Shown here piece after piece: positions 15,503 through 23,859 of a stretch of DNA of 64,000 nucleotides (positions are counted from its first letter, which is position 1; the number at the start of each line of letters is the position of its first letter). The notes beneath the pieces are model-generated. The model worked only from the letters and a program-made list of their open reading frames with translations. It was not told where the DNA came from and did no database searches. Source of the stretch: Sphingobacterium rhinopitheci. GTDB taxonomy: Bacteria > Bacteroidota > Bacteroidia > Sphingobacteriales > Sphingobacteriaceae. The stretch spans positions 248,001-312,000 of the forward strand of contig NZ_JADEYQ010000003.1 in the NCBI RefSeq assembly GCF_022627575.1, read 5' to 3'. The translations under genes were made by a program, and so were the position numbers.

Positions 15503-18500
15503 TTAAAATTTAATAGTTGTACCAAATGTAATTGTACCTTGATTTAAAGGCATGATCCGTGTTCCGTTGATTGGAGCGTTAAACTCAGGATCAATTCCAT
15601 ACGTATTAGCCTTCCAAATCATGACATTAGAGAGCTGCAAACGAAAACTTATAGCGTCTGTATGTAATTTACGATTTACAGCATCCGATAGCCTATAAAC
15701 CAACGTAATATCACGCAGCTTGATATAAGAAGCGCTAAGGACATTTGTATTTGCAAATACATATTTATTGATATCACGTCGTGCTAATGAAGCTGACAAA
15801 CTAGGCATATAAGAAGGCACATTGGTCCTAAGCTCATCACCTGGATTCTGCCATCTATTAGCAAATTCCTCATGAATATTGCCATCAAACTCTGCCCGTG
15901 GAATGTTAACGTTAGAATGTGCAAAGCGTCCATCATAAAACATATTTACATCACGACGCATCACATGCCCCAAATTATAAGAAAGATTTGCCGCTAGGGT
16001 AAAAGATTTATATCGAAATGTATTACCGAATCCCCCAGACCATACCGGCTGATAAGTCCCCATATGGAGCATATCTTGAGGCATAGTTTCATCACCATTG
16101 ACATCCTTAGTAATAGTACCATCTGCTAATCGAATCTGTGGATCACCCATATTATCTAAGCCAGCATAATCATAGGCAAATAAAGAATAAGCAGGATACT
16201 CATTTACAAAAATCAAACGTAGTAATTCGTCTCCTATTGAAATAGGGAAAGAACTTACCAAGTTTTTCACTATATTTTTATTATATGCCATTACAAAAGA
16301 GGAAGACCAGTCAAAATTGGATTTAATGATATTTCTACTAAACAATCCTATTTCTATACCTTTGTTCTCCATCTCGCCCATATTTCCTTGTATGGTATTA
16401 TAACCCGTCAGGCTATTAATCGCCAAACGTCCAATCAAATCGGCAGTTTTTTTACGGTATATATCTAAAGTTCCGGAAAGTCTATTATTTTCAAATAATG
16501 AAAAGTCAACGCCAAAATTCAAGGTCTTTGTACTCTCCCAAGTTAATCTAGGATTTGCAGGACTAGATAAATTTAAACCACTCCCACCAAGGAAAAAGCT
16601 ACTTCTGGATGGGCTCAATATATCAAAAGATGACGCCGTCCCAGGACTGGGTGCATTGCCGGTGACACCATAGCTGGTACGTAATGCGACATTCTTGAGC
16701 CAAAATTGTTGGTTATCCATAAATTTCTCTTTAGATATATTCCATCGGGCACCGACACTCCAAACAGGTTTATTTTGTGCCGATTTGTCACGCCCAAACA
16801 AGTTACTTTCATCTATACGCCAGCTTGCATTTAAAGTATATTTCTGTAAATAGGTATACCCAAGATTGGTATAATATGATTGGAAACGTACGATAGATTC
16901 TGACTCTGCTAATGGAGGAGCAGTAGATAATCTACTTACTCCACCAGGGTTATTAGGCCATACAGTATTTCGCAAGCCAACGCTCGAAAGTCGTTGATAA
17001 TCCACTAAAGTTGTCGTTTGTAATAGTTCATTAAAACCACGGACAGTGGTAGTGTTACTAATTATAGACTGCTCTTGTGCCTCTTGCCCTACTAATACAT
17101 TAATTTCATGTGTACCTTGATCCCATACATTCGTATAAGTCAATTGATTACGCAAAGTCCAATTTTTAGCATTGCTGTTACTCAAAGAGTATAGACTTCC
17201 TGTGATAGGCAGATGGTATGTCGGCGCGCCACCATTGACCCCAGACACTGTAAATTGTACATTCTCACTTCGAATAGCGTAACTCTGTCCATCGCGGAGG
17301 TTTCGAGTGGTCATCCTATTAGCTATATAACCATATACAGCATCAAAGCTTAAACCTTTCCACAATTTGACATTAATCCCAGCCAATAAGCGGGCATTCA
17401 ATCCTTCGGTTCGTAATTGACCATATTTCATCTCTTCCAATGGCACGTAATCTAATCCAATACCACTACGATTTTCAAAATTAGCGCGCATTTGGTCAGA
17501 AAAATGAACTAGATAAGGCGCCGAAATAGGATTCCCACTTTCGTCTTGAAACAATTGAAAAGGATAAAAACTTCCCTGCACATTCAGATTTGATTGATTT
17601 CTATTTCTAATATGAGTAATGTCAGAAATTAAAAAAGCACGAATAGCATTATTGAAAGTAAAATCTTGTCTTAAATTAACCTTATAGGATTGATTATTTA
17701 CATTAGGACGGTTGCCATTGATATTGCTATGCGACAAAGAACCGTAAAAAGAGTATTTATTAAAACCTCCAGATATGCCGAGATTTTGATTAAGGATAAA
17801 CGCATTCTGATAAAGCAAATCTCTTATTTGCTGTCTGTTATCCAATCTTCCTAAGCTATCCAAACTATTACGTGCTTGTAATGGATCAATCAAACCTCTC
17901 TGCTGGTTATATAGTATCAATTCGTATGGTGCAACCCCAGTCCCATTAATATCCCTGTTTCCTGATACCCGCGACCAAGGATAAAGATCAGTATAGTCCG
18001 TATTGGCAAATATCGATTCATAAGCATCAACAAACTGCTTACTATTGAGCATTTTAAAATAATCCAAATTAGGTCGTCCTTGATGATTGTAAAAAGCATC
18101 ATAACTAAATTTAATGGTTTCATTAACTGTTCCTTTCTTTGTCGTTATCACAATCACACCATTGGAGGCCCTTGATCCCCAAATAGAAGACGCTGTTGCA
18201 TCTTTCAATACAGTTATCTCTGCTACGTCTTGAGGATTTATCGTTGAAATATTATCCATCTGAATACCATCTACGACATAGAGTGGATTTTGGTTGGTTT
18301 CGATCGTCGTCAAGCCACGAACCAATATAGCATTAGCACCATTAGGATTATTATTGACCGTCAACCCAGGTACCAACCCATCCAAACGCTGCAAAATATT
18401 CATACTTGTACTCCTATTAGCTATCGTATTCATATCTGGTCTAGCAAAAGATCCAGCACTACGTTCCTTTGCTATTTGTTGGTAGCCCGTATTGATGACA

Positions 18501-18949
18501 TCAACAGCATCAATATCAATATAAGCACTTAACATAGAAACCGTTAGCGTAGCCTGATCTGTAAAAACAATCTGCTGCGTTACAAAACCAGTCATGCTAA
18601 ATATTAAAACATCATTTTTCTCCAGATTAAGCAGTGAAAATAGCCCTTTTGAATTCGTACTACTCTTTATATCCCGCCCTTGAACCCGAATGGAAACACC
18701 ATATAAAGGAACATCATGGCTATCTACAACCCTTCCCTCCAAAGCCTGTTGTGCGGTTGACATTTGTACCGTTGCATTTTTTACAAGGATATTAGTTGCA
18801 CGATCGCTCCTATTTACATATTTACTATCAATTGCAGAGAGTTGCGAAACATTGACAATCAATAGAAATAAACAAACTGAAATTATTCTTAACAACGCAT
18901 TTTCACTATAAATAATTTTCATCTTTTGGATAGGAAGAAATTCTTTCAT
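15503..18949 (-). CDS. SusC/RagA-family TonB-dependent receptor
   Basis: A 1148-residue outer-membrane TonB receptor. It has a signal segment (about 18-40), a carboxypeptidase-regulatory-like domain (about 70-150, starting ALEGRVVDSHDVPLYG), a TonB-box-like DAVDVINTGYQ region, then a plug containing the IRGLTTIETNQNPLYVVDG and DATASSIWGSRASNGVI motifs, and a large barrel. Unlike the receptor at the left end of the window it has no STN domain, and there is no sigma/FecR pair beside it, so it is probably regulated in another way. It heads an operon with SusD and the TlpA-like gene. The start was taken at the first ATG of the frame; an internal ATG at codon 10 would also leave a signal peptide. 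Confidence 0.95.
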   Translation of the reverse strand: MKEFLPIQKMKIIYSENALLRIISVCLFLLIVNVSQLSAIDSKYVNRSDRATNILVKNATVQMSTAQQALEGRVVDSHDVPLYGVSIRVQGRDIKSSTNSKGLFSLLNLEKNDVLIFSMTGFVTQQIVFTDQATLTVSMLSAYIDIDAVDVINTGYQQIAKERSAGSFARPDMNTIANRSTSMNILQRLDGLVPGLTVNNNPNGANAILVRGLTTIETNQNPLYVVDGIQMDNISTINPQDVAEITVLKDATASSIWGSRASNGVIVITTKKGTVNETIKFSYDAFYNHQGRPNLDYFKMLNSKQFVDAYESIFANTDYTDLYPWSRVSGNRDINGTGVAPYELILYNQQRGLIDPLQARNSLDSLGRLDNRQQIRDLLYQNAFILNQNLGISGGFNKYSFYGSLSHSNINGNRPNVNNQSYKVNLRQDFTFNNAIRAFLISDITHIRNRNQSNLNVQGSFYPFQLFQDESGNPISAPYLVHFSDQMRANFENRSGIGLDYVPLEEMKYGQLRTEGLNARLLAGINVKLWKGLSFDAVYGYIANRMTTRNLRDGQSYAIRSENVQFTVSGVNGGAPTYHLPITGSLYSLSNSNAKNWTLRNQLTYTNVWDQGTHEINVLVGQEAQEQSIISNTTTVRGFNELLQTTTLVDYQRLSSVGLRNTVWPNNPGGVSRLSTAPPLAESESIVRFQSYYTNLGYTYLQKYTLNASWRIDESNLFGRDKSAQNKPVWSVGARWNISKEKFMDNQQFWLKNVALRTSYGVTGNAPSPGTASSFDILSPSRSSFFLGGSGLNLSSPANPRLTWESTKTLNFGVDFSLFENNRLSGTLDIYRKKTADLIGRLAINSLTGYNTIQGNMGEMENKGIEIGLFSRNIIKSNFDWSSSFVMAYNKNIVKNLVSSFPISIGDELLRLIFVNEYPAYSLFAYDYAGLDNMGDPQIRLADGTITKDVNGDETMPQDMLHMGTYQPVWSGGFGNTFRYKSFTLAANLSYNLGHVMRRDVNMFYDGRFAHSNVNIPRAEFDGNIHEEFANRWQNPGDELRTNVPSYMPSLSASLARRDINKYVFANTNVLSASYIKLRDITLVYRLSDAVNRKLHTDAISFRLQLSNVMIWKANTYGIDPEFNAPINGTRIMPLNQGTITFGTTIKF

Positions 18950-19435
18950 ATTACCATTTAGTTTATGTAGTTCATAAATGTATTACTGTAAATAATTCCA
19001 ATAATGCTATAGTTGAAGAAAAAGATAGTTCTAGACAAAAAAACTAAATGAAATAAAAACATCTGCGTATTTAAATCAGTAGAAATTTAGCACTTACGAA
19101 TTCGAGTAACTATTAGGAATTGATTATACAATTTCTTTCAAAAATAAATAATTAACTTTTATTTAACTGCATTAACTTCTGAAAATATTAAAAAACATAC
19201 TAATACTACAGTCTGAAATATAATATCACATCAATAAAAAATAGACAAAACAGCTTAAAATATAAACACAGATCACTTAAAAGCAATTAAAAGGGCAAAT
19301 TACCCGCTAAAAAAAGAGATTATAATATTGTAGTTTCAAGACTACAAGTCAACGTAATAATAAATATATCACGAAATAAATTTTCGTTAATTTGCATTTG
19401 TTTAAATAAAAATTTACTAAATAATCTTTAAAGAA
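18950..19435. other. AT-rich divergent intergenic region
   Basis: About 490 bp between the SusC gene (minus) and the PorT-like gene (plus), very rich in A and T. It should hold both promoters. A TTAATTTG resembling the -7 element lies at 19387-19394 before the plus-strand gene. I see no small gene, RNA fold or repeat array that I can support. Confidence 0.55.
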
Positions 19436-20098
19436 ATGATTAATCTATCGAAAAATATACTCCCCACATTAGGAGTTATTATGGTAATGATGGCACCTTA
19501 TAGTAGCGTAAAAGCACAAAACTATGACAGCGCAAGAGGCTCAAACATAGAAAACAAAAATTTTAGATTAGGCTTAGCCATAAACCCAAACCTAGGCTGG
19601 TACAGGTATACAAATGAGAATTATAATAGCGGCACGAAGATGGGCTTTTCGTATGGATTATTAGCAGATTTAGGTTTTGCTAACAACTATTACTTTTCTA
19701 CAGGATTCTTAATAAACAGCATAGGATCATCCCTAAATAGTGAATTGACCGAAAACAGAGATTTCATAAGATTACAATACATTGATATTCCATTAACCGT
19801 AAAATTAAAAAGTGAAGAAAATGAAATGGGTCGCTTCTATGGACAGTTTGGTTTTACTGCAGGTATAAAAGTAGCAGGAAAGGAAAAAATAACAGGTGCT
19901 AGGAACTCAACAGCAATTCAAGGGGCAGATATTTTCCGTCTAGGCTTACAAATTGGCGGAGGCGCAGAATGGAAGCTAAACAATAACTTGTCCTTGCTGA
20001 CAGGATTATCTTTTAACAATGGTTTTTCTAGAGCGATTAATAATTCTGGTAAACCAAAAACTTCTTACTTAGCACTTAACATCGGGATATTATTTTAA
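19436..20098 (+). CDS. PorT-like outer-membrane beta-barrel protein
   Basis: A 220-residue protein with a signal peptide ending near residue 27 (VKAQ) and a predicted eight- to ten-stranded barrel of alternating residues, ending in a hydrophobic strand with terminal Phe (ALNIGILF). Motifs such as LGLAINPNLGWYRY, GFSYGLLADLGF and FYGQFGFTAGIKV fit the porin family / OMP_b-brl_2 group that includes PorT. PorT is a component of type IX secretion in Porphyromonas, but many paralogues have other or unknown jobs, so I give no symbol. It lies 17 bp before nadE on the same strand and may be cotranscribed with it. Confidence 0.82.
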   Translation: MINLSKNILPTLGVIMVMMAPYSSVKAQNYDSARGSNIENKNFRLGLAINPNLGWYRYTNENYNSGTKMGFSYGLLADLGFANNYYFSTGFLINSIGSSLNSELTENRDFIRLQYIDIPLTVKLKSEENEMGRFYGQFGFTAGIKVAGKEKITGARNSTAIQGADIFRLGLQIGGGAEWKLNNNLSLLTGLSFNNGFSRAINNSGKPKTSYLALNIGILF

Positions 20099-20115
20099 TA
20101 TATTTGTAATACCTT

Positions 20116-21750
20116 ATGAAAATAGCAATAGCCCAACTCAACTATCATATTGGCCACTTCGAATCCAATGAATCGAAGATTATAGATGCCATTAATAAAG
20201 CTAAAAATGAACATGCTGAATTGATCATTTTTGCAGAATTAGCAATAGGTGGATATCCTGCTAAGGATTTGTTACGCAATGATATTTTTATACAACAATG
20301 TGAACAATCGCTGCAGCGAATAGCTTCACAATGTGATACTATAGACTGTATAATCGGCTGCCCTACTAAGAATGTGGATCAAGAAGGTAAACCACTCTTC
20401 AACTCGGCTGCTGTCCTTTCAAAAGGTAAAATTCAAGAATATAGACATAAATCACTTCTTCCTGATTACGATGTTTTTGACGAGTACCGATATTTTGAAC
20501 CCAATAAGGCGACCAACTGTGTACAGCTAAATGGCAAAAAAATAGCCTTAACTGTCTGTGAAGACCTTTGGGATGACGACAAAGACAATTCATATGTGGG
20601 CGACTTAATGGCCGAATTGGCAGCAGAGAATCCAGACATAATAATTAATATTGCGGCATCACCATTTTCATATATACAGCATGAAGAAAGGATTCAAGTA
20701 CTTAGGAATAATATAAAGAAAGCGAATGCACCATTGATCTATGTGAACCAAATCGGTGCACATACAGATATCATTTTTGATGGCCGTTCGCTGGTTTTAA
20801 ATAAAAATGGAGACATTGTAAAAGAACTGGCCAAATTTGCTGAAGACTTTCAATATGTAGATTTCGAAAACAGTGATTTTGCAGGAAAAGGAAGTACGAC
20901 AAATGATACGGAAATCGCTTTAATACATCAAGCATTAATTTTAGGGCTACGCGATTATTTTTCAAAATCAGGATTCAAAAAAGCAGTATTAGGCTTATCT
21001 GGAGGTATTGACTCCGCTATTGTTGCTGCGCTTGCTATCGAAGCATTAGGAGCCAAAAATGTACTCGCCGTATTGATGCCATCCATATATTCAAGTGATC
21101 ATTCGATCAAAGATGCTTTAGATTTGGTGACAAATACAGGCTGTGAACACCTCATTCTTCCTATAAAGGATATCGCTTCTTCCTTTGAAAATACCTTGAG
21201 TGAAGCATTTGCAGGACTTCAAGCAAATCTTACGGAAGAGAACATACAGGCACGCACACGTGGAACACTACTGATGGCAATATCCAATAAATTTGGTCAC
21301 ATATTGCTCAATACATCCAATAAAAGTGAGGCTGCTGTAGGTTATGGTACTTTATATGGAGATATGGCAGGTTCCTTGAGTTTGATCGGTGATGTGTATA
21401 AGACCCAAGCTTTCGAATTGGCAAAATACATCAATAGAGACCGTGAAATAATCCCGATCAATACAATTGTAAAACCACCATCTGCAGAATTAAGACCAGA
21501 TCAAAAAGATTCGGATTCACTTCCGGAGTATGATGTGCTAGATTCCATTCTCTATTTATTAATCGAGAAAGAGAAATCTGGTCAAGAACTGCTGTCATTG
21601 GGCTTCGATGAATCGCTCGTTCTACGTATTGCCAAGTTGCTTCATAACGCCGAATTTAAGCGTTTCCAAGCACCACCTATTTTACGTGTTAGTCCTAAGG
21701 CTTTTGGTACCGGACGACAAATGCCATTGGTTTCTAAATTTATTTTTTAG
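20116..21750 (+). CDS. nadE: Glutamine-dependent NAD+ synthetase
   Basis: Makes NAD+ from nicotinate adenine dinucleotide with ATP, using ammonia from glutamine. The 544-residue protein has an N-terminal nitrilase-type glutaminase (about 1-260) with the catalytic triad visible as Glu41 (FAELAIGGYP), Lys112 (YRHKSLLPDYDVF) and Cys148 (TVCEDLWDD). The C-terminal synthetase (about 270-544) has the P-loop SGGIDS at 295-300 and the NTSNKSEAAVGYGTLYGD motif. Length and order are standard for the two-domain form. It follows a PorT-like gene by 17 bp and precedes a DUF4136 lipoprotein gene by 57 bp. Confidence 0.98.
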   Translation: MKIAIAQLNYHIGHFESNESKIIDAINKAKNEHAELIIFAELAIGGYPAKDLLRNDIFIQQCEQSLQRIASQCDTIDCIIGCPTKNVDQEGKPLFNSAAVLSKGKIQEYRHKSLLPDYDVFDEYRYFEPNKATNCVQLNGKKIALTVCEDLWDDDKDNSYVGDLMAELAAENPDIIINIAASPFSYIQHEERIQVLRNNIKKANAPLIYVNQIGAHTDIIFDGRSLVLNKNGDIVKELAKFAEDFQYVDFENSDFAGKGSTTNDTEIALIHQALILGLRDYFSKSGFKKAVLGLSGGIDSAIVAALAIEALGAKNVLAVLMPSIYSSDHSIKDALDLVTNTGCEHLILPIKDIASSFENTLSEAFAGLQANLTEENIQARTRGTLLMAISNKFGHILLNTSNKSEAAVGYGTLYGDMAGSLSLIGDVYKTQAFELAKYINRDREIIPINTIVKPPSAELRPDQKDSDSLPEYDVLDSILYLLIEKEKSGQELLSLGFDESLVLRIAKLLHNAEFKRFQAPPILRVSPKAFGTGRQMPLVSKFIF

Positions 21751-21807
21751 TGGATTAAACCATGTTTATTCCAATAGGTCTAAATCAATAATATATGTTT
21801 TAATATT

Positions 21808-22383
21808 ATGAGAAAATTTTCATTTTTTATAGTAGGAGTTGTAGCACTTTTGATTGCTTCATGTTCTTCACAAAAATTTCATACTACACGGGTTGAAAGT
21901 ATAGATTTTAAACAGTTTAAAACTTATGCATGGTTACCACCTATAGATTCTCTATCAAAGGATTATTTTAATAATGATATTGCAAAAAGCAAGATCCTAA
22001 CTACAGCAAACCAAGAATTGGAAGCTAGGGGTCTTACGTATACCAAGAATGATCCGGAATTATTATTTCGCTATATAGCGATAGTAAATAATAAGAGTAA
22101 AGAAATTTATAGTAACTACTCATTTGGCTTTGGAATGGGTGGACCTTGGGGTTGGTACAGACCGTGGGGCGGATACATGGGTTATTCAACATCCTTTCCG
22201 ATCGGAAAAGAAAGAGTACGCTACGGTCATATCATCATCGAAGCAGTAGATCGCCAAACAAATACTGTCGTTTGGCAAGCGAGAGGTACTTCACAAGTCA
22301 ACGATCCTGAAGATGCAATCAACGACATTCCCAAAATAATTAGTGGTATAATTAAAGAATACCCTATTAAAATCAAAAAATAA
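21808..22383 (+). CDS. DUF4136 lipoprotein
   Basis: A 191-residue lipoprotein (lipobox IASC, Cys19) of the DUF4136 family, recognised from the FKTYAWLPP motif after the anchor, the ELEARGLTY segment and the C-terminal VVWQARGTSQVNDPEDAI part. Between them is a Gly/Trp/Tyr-rich stretch (GMGGPWGWYRPWGGYMGYS, about 110-130) that is probably a flexible loop. The biochemical role of the family is unknown. It is followed by a strong terminator shared with the convergent GntR-type regulator gene. Confidence 0.87.
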   Translation: MRKFSFFIVGVVALLIASCSSQKFHTTRVESIDFKQFKTYAWLPPIDSLSKDYFNNDIAKSKILTTANQELEARGLTYTKNDPELLFRYIAIVNNKSKEIYSNYSFGFGMGGPWGWYRPWGGYMGYSTSFPIGKERVRYGHIIIEAVDRQTNTVVWQARGTSQVNDPEDAINDIPKIISGIIKEYPIKIKK

Positions 22384-22391
22384 CATCGCAT

Positions 22392-22425
22392 AAAAAAGGG
22401 CTTTTGAGATCAAAAGCCCTTTTTT
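22392..22425. terminator. Bidirectional terminator between DUF4136 and GntR genes
   Basis: A 16-bp perfect inverted repeat (AAAAAAGGGCTTTTGA with its complement, 2-nt gap) with A-tract and T-tract on either side. It serves the plus-strand lipoprotein gene and the minus-strand regulator gene ending at 22431. Confidence 0.92.
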
Positions 22426-22430
22426 GTATA

Positions 22431-23471
22431 TTAAATTGAATCCCGAATAATCAGATGAAAAGGGACTTCAATATGTTGAGTAGAATTAGTCAATATCAAC
22501 TGAGCGGCAGCCTTACCCATAAAATCAAAATCTGTAGAAATCGTTGTAATTCCATTCAAGATATATTTTTTCAATGGCGTTTCATTATATGAGATGAGTC
22601 CAACATCAGTACCAACAAGGAGATTTTTTTTATTTATTTTCTCTATCAATACGACGAGATCTTTCTCTGCAATATTAATGTAACATGTACCAGCTTCTAT
22701 CTTTTCATTTTTTAAGTTAGACACTAGAATATGCTGCATTTTATTTTCTTGACAAAATTTATAAAAGCCTTTTATTATTGCTTTTGGGTAATCACTGTGA
22801 TCCGGAAAAACAAGTTTTAACGTTTTGTATTTTTTTAGATTAGCTAAAGCATTATTTAATGAAATATTGATATCAGCTTCATAATTTTCATATACTGCAG
22901 GAAATTCACCTTCTATATCAGGTATAAATTTACTTAATAACAATAATTTTCCCGTCGGGATATATTTGTTTATTATCTCAGCAGCTTTGTCAGATCCTTG
23001 CCTGAAATGAGGAAATATCACATAATAATCATATGATTTTGTGAGATTAGCGAGCAAAGATTTCAAATAGGCAATATCACTATTATACACAAATAGATCC
23101 AAAGCAGCACATTCCCCAATTTCACGTGCAAAAGAATCGTAAACAATTTTCTTATGCTCGCTTAACTTATTGAGTAAAAAAGCAATCTTCACACCGTCTT
23201 TTACCTCATTTTTAGCGATAAAATATCCTTTACCAGGAGTCGAAGAAATAATCTCTCTATTTTTAAGAAATCTATAAGCCTTTTCTACAGTATCCCTAGA
23301 TATTTCTAAATAATTACTAAACTCATTGATCGAAGGCAATACATCTCCCTTTCTAAATCTTCTGTTTTGAATTCCGCTAATAACAGAATCGGCTAGTTGC
23401 TGATATTTAGGAGTAGCAGAAAAATCACTAATTTCTATAGAGTCTAAAAACTCTGAAATTGTAGTTGTCAT
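22431..23471 (-). CDS. GntR-type winged-helix regulator with LacI-like sugar-binding domain
   Basis: A 346-residue regulator. The N-terminal GntR winged helix (about 20-88) has FRKGDVLPSINEFSNYL and ISRDTVEKAYRFLKNR, the standard recognition region. The C-terminal part (about 92-345) resembles the periplasmic-binding-protein/LacI effector domain, with LLVGTDVGLISYNETPLKKY near the end. This hybrid architecture is frequent for sugar regulators in Bacteroidota. It is the last gene of the minus-strand set GH78-like - GH78 - rhaM, so L-rhamnose or a derivative is the likely effector (inference from context). A near-palindrome 15 bp before the start may be its own operator. Confidence 0.88.
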   Translation of the reverse strand: MTTTISEFLDSIEISDFSATPKYQQLADSVISGIQNRRFRKGDVLPSINEFSNYLEISRDTVEKAYRFLKNREIISSTPGKGYFIAKNEVKDGVKIAFLLNKLSEHKKIVYDSFAREIGECAALDLFVYNSDIAYLKSLLANLTKSYDYYVIFPHFRQGSDKAAEIINKYIPTGKLLLLSKFIPDIEGEFPAVYENYEADINISLNNALANLKKYKTLKLVFPDHSDYPKAIIKGFYKFCQENKMQHILVSNLKNEKIEAGTCYINIAEKDLVVLIEKINKKNLLVGTDVGLISYNETPLKKYILNGITTISTDFDFMGKAAAQLILTNSTQHIEVPFHLIIRDSI

Positions 23472-23485
23472 AGGAAATAGGCATA

Positions 23486-23508
23486 ATTGATATATTTAAA
23501 TATACAAT
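23486..23508. promoter_or_regulatory. Near-palindromic operator candidate before the GntR gene
   Basis: An inverted repeat ATTGATATA-TTTAAA-TATACAAT with one unpaired base, lying 15 bp upstream of the regulator's start in the 67-bp gap to rhaM. GntR proteins bind short palindromes and often control themselves, so this is a reasonable self-regulation site. High AT content makes chance occurrence possible. Confidence 0.4.
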
Positions 23509-23538
23509 TCTTTTATATAAATACCATATCCTATACAT

Positions 23539-23856
23539 TCAAGGCATGTAAAAAACTTCAGTAAGCGAACTTGCTACAGGCGAATTATCATCTTCTACAT
23601 ACATCAAATCAGCCATATAATCCCACCATTGTTTCATTATAGGATGATTTCTCAATTGTGTATCATCATAATTACCAGCACGTGTCTGAATCGCAAATAA
23701 TGTTTGCTGGTCATCTGGGTCCAAAAAAATTCTATATTCCGATAGACCCATTTCTTTTAAATGTTTGACTAAGTCAGGCCAAATTGTACGATGTCTTCTT
23801 TGATACTCTTCAACCACACCCGATTTCAATTTCATTTTAAATGCTACAACAGACAT
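23539..23856 (-). CDS. rhaM: L-rhamnose mutarotase
   Basis: Interconverts the alpha and beta anomers of L-rhamnose so that the isomerase gets its preferred form. The 105-residue protein matches the RhaM/YiiL family along its whole length: EEYQRRHRTIWPDL with His22 at the position of the catalytic His of the E. coli enzyme, the RIFLDP strand, HPIMKQWWDYMADLM and the C-terminal LTEVFYMP. It starts 3 bp after the stop of the GH78 gene and precedes the GntR regulator, which ties the two rhamnosidases to rhamnose catabolism. Confidence 0.96.
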   Translation of the reverse strand: MSVVAFKMKLKSGVVEEYQRRHRTIWPDLVKHLKEMGLSEYRIFLDPDDQQTLFAIQTRAGNYDDTQLRNHPIMKQWWDYMADLMYVEDDNSPVASSLTEVFYMP

Positions 23857-23859
23857 ATT

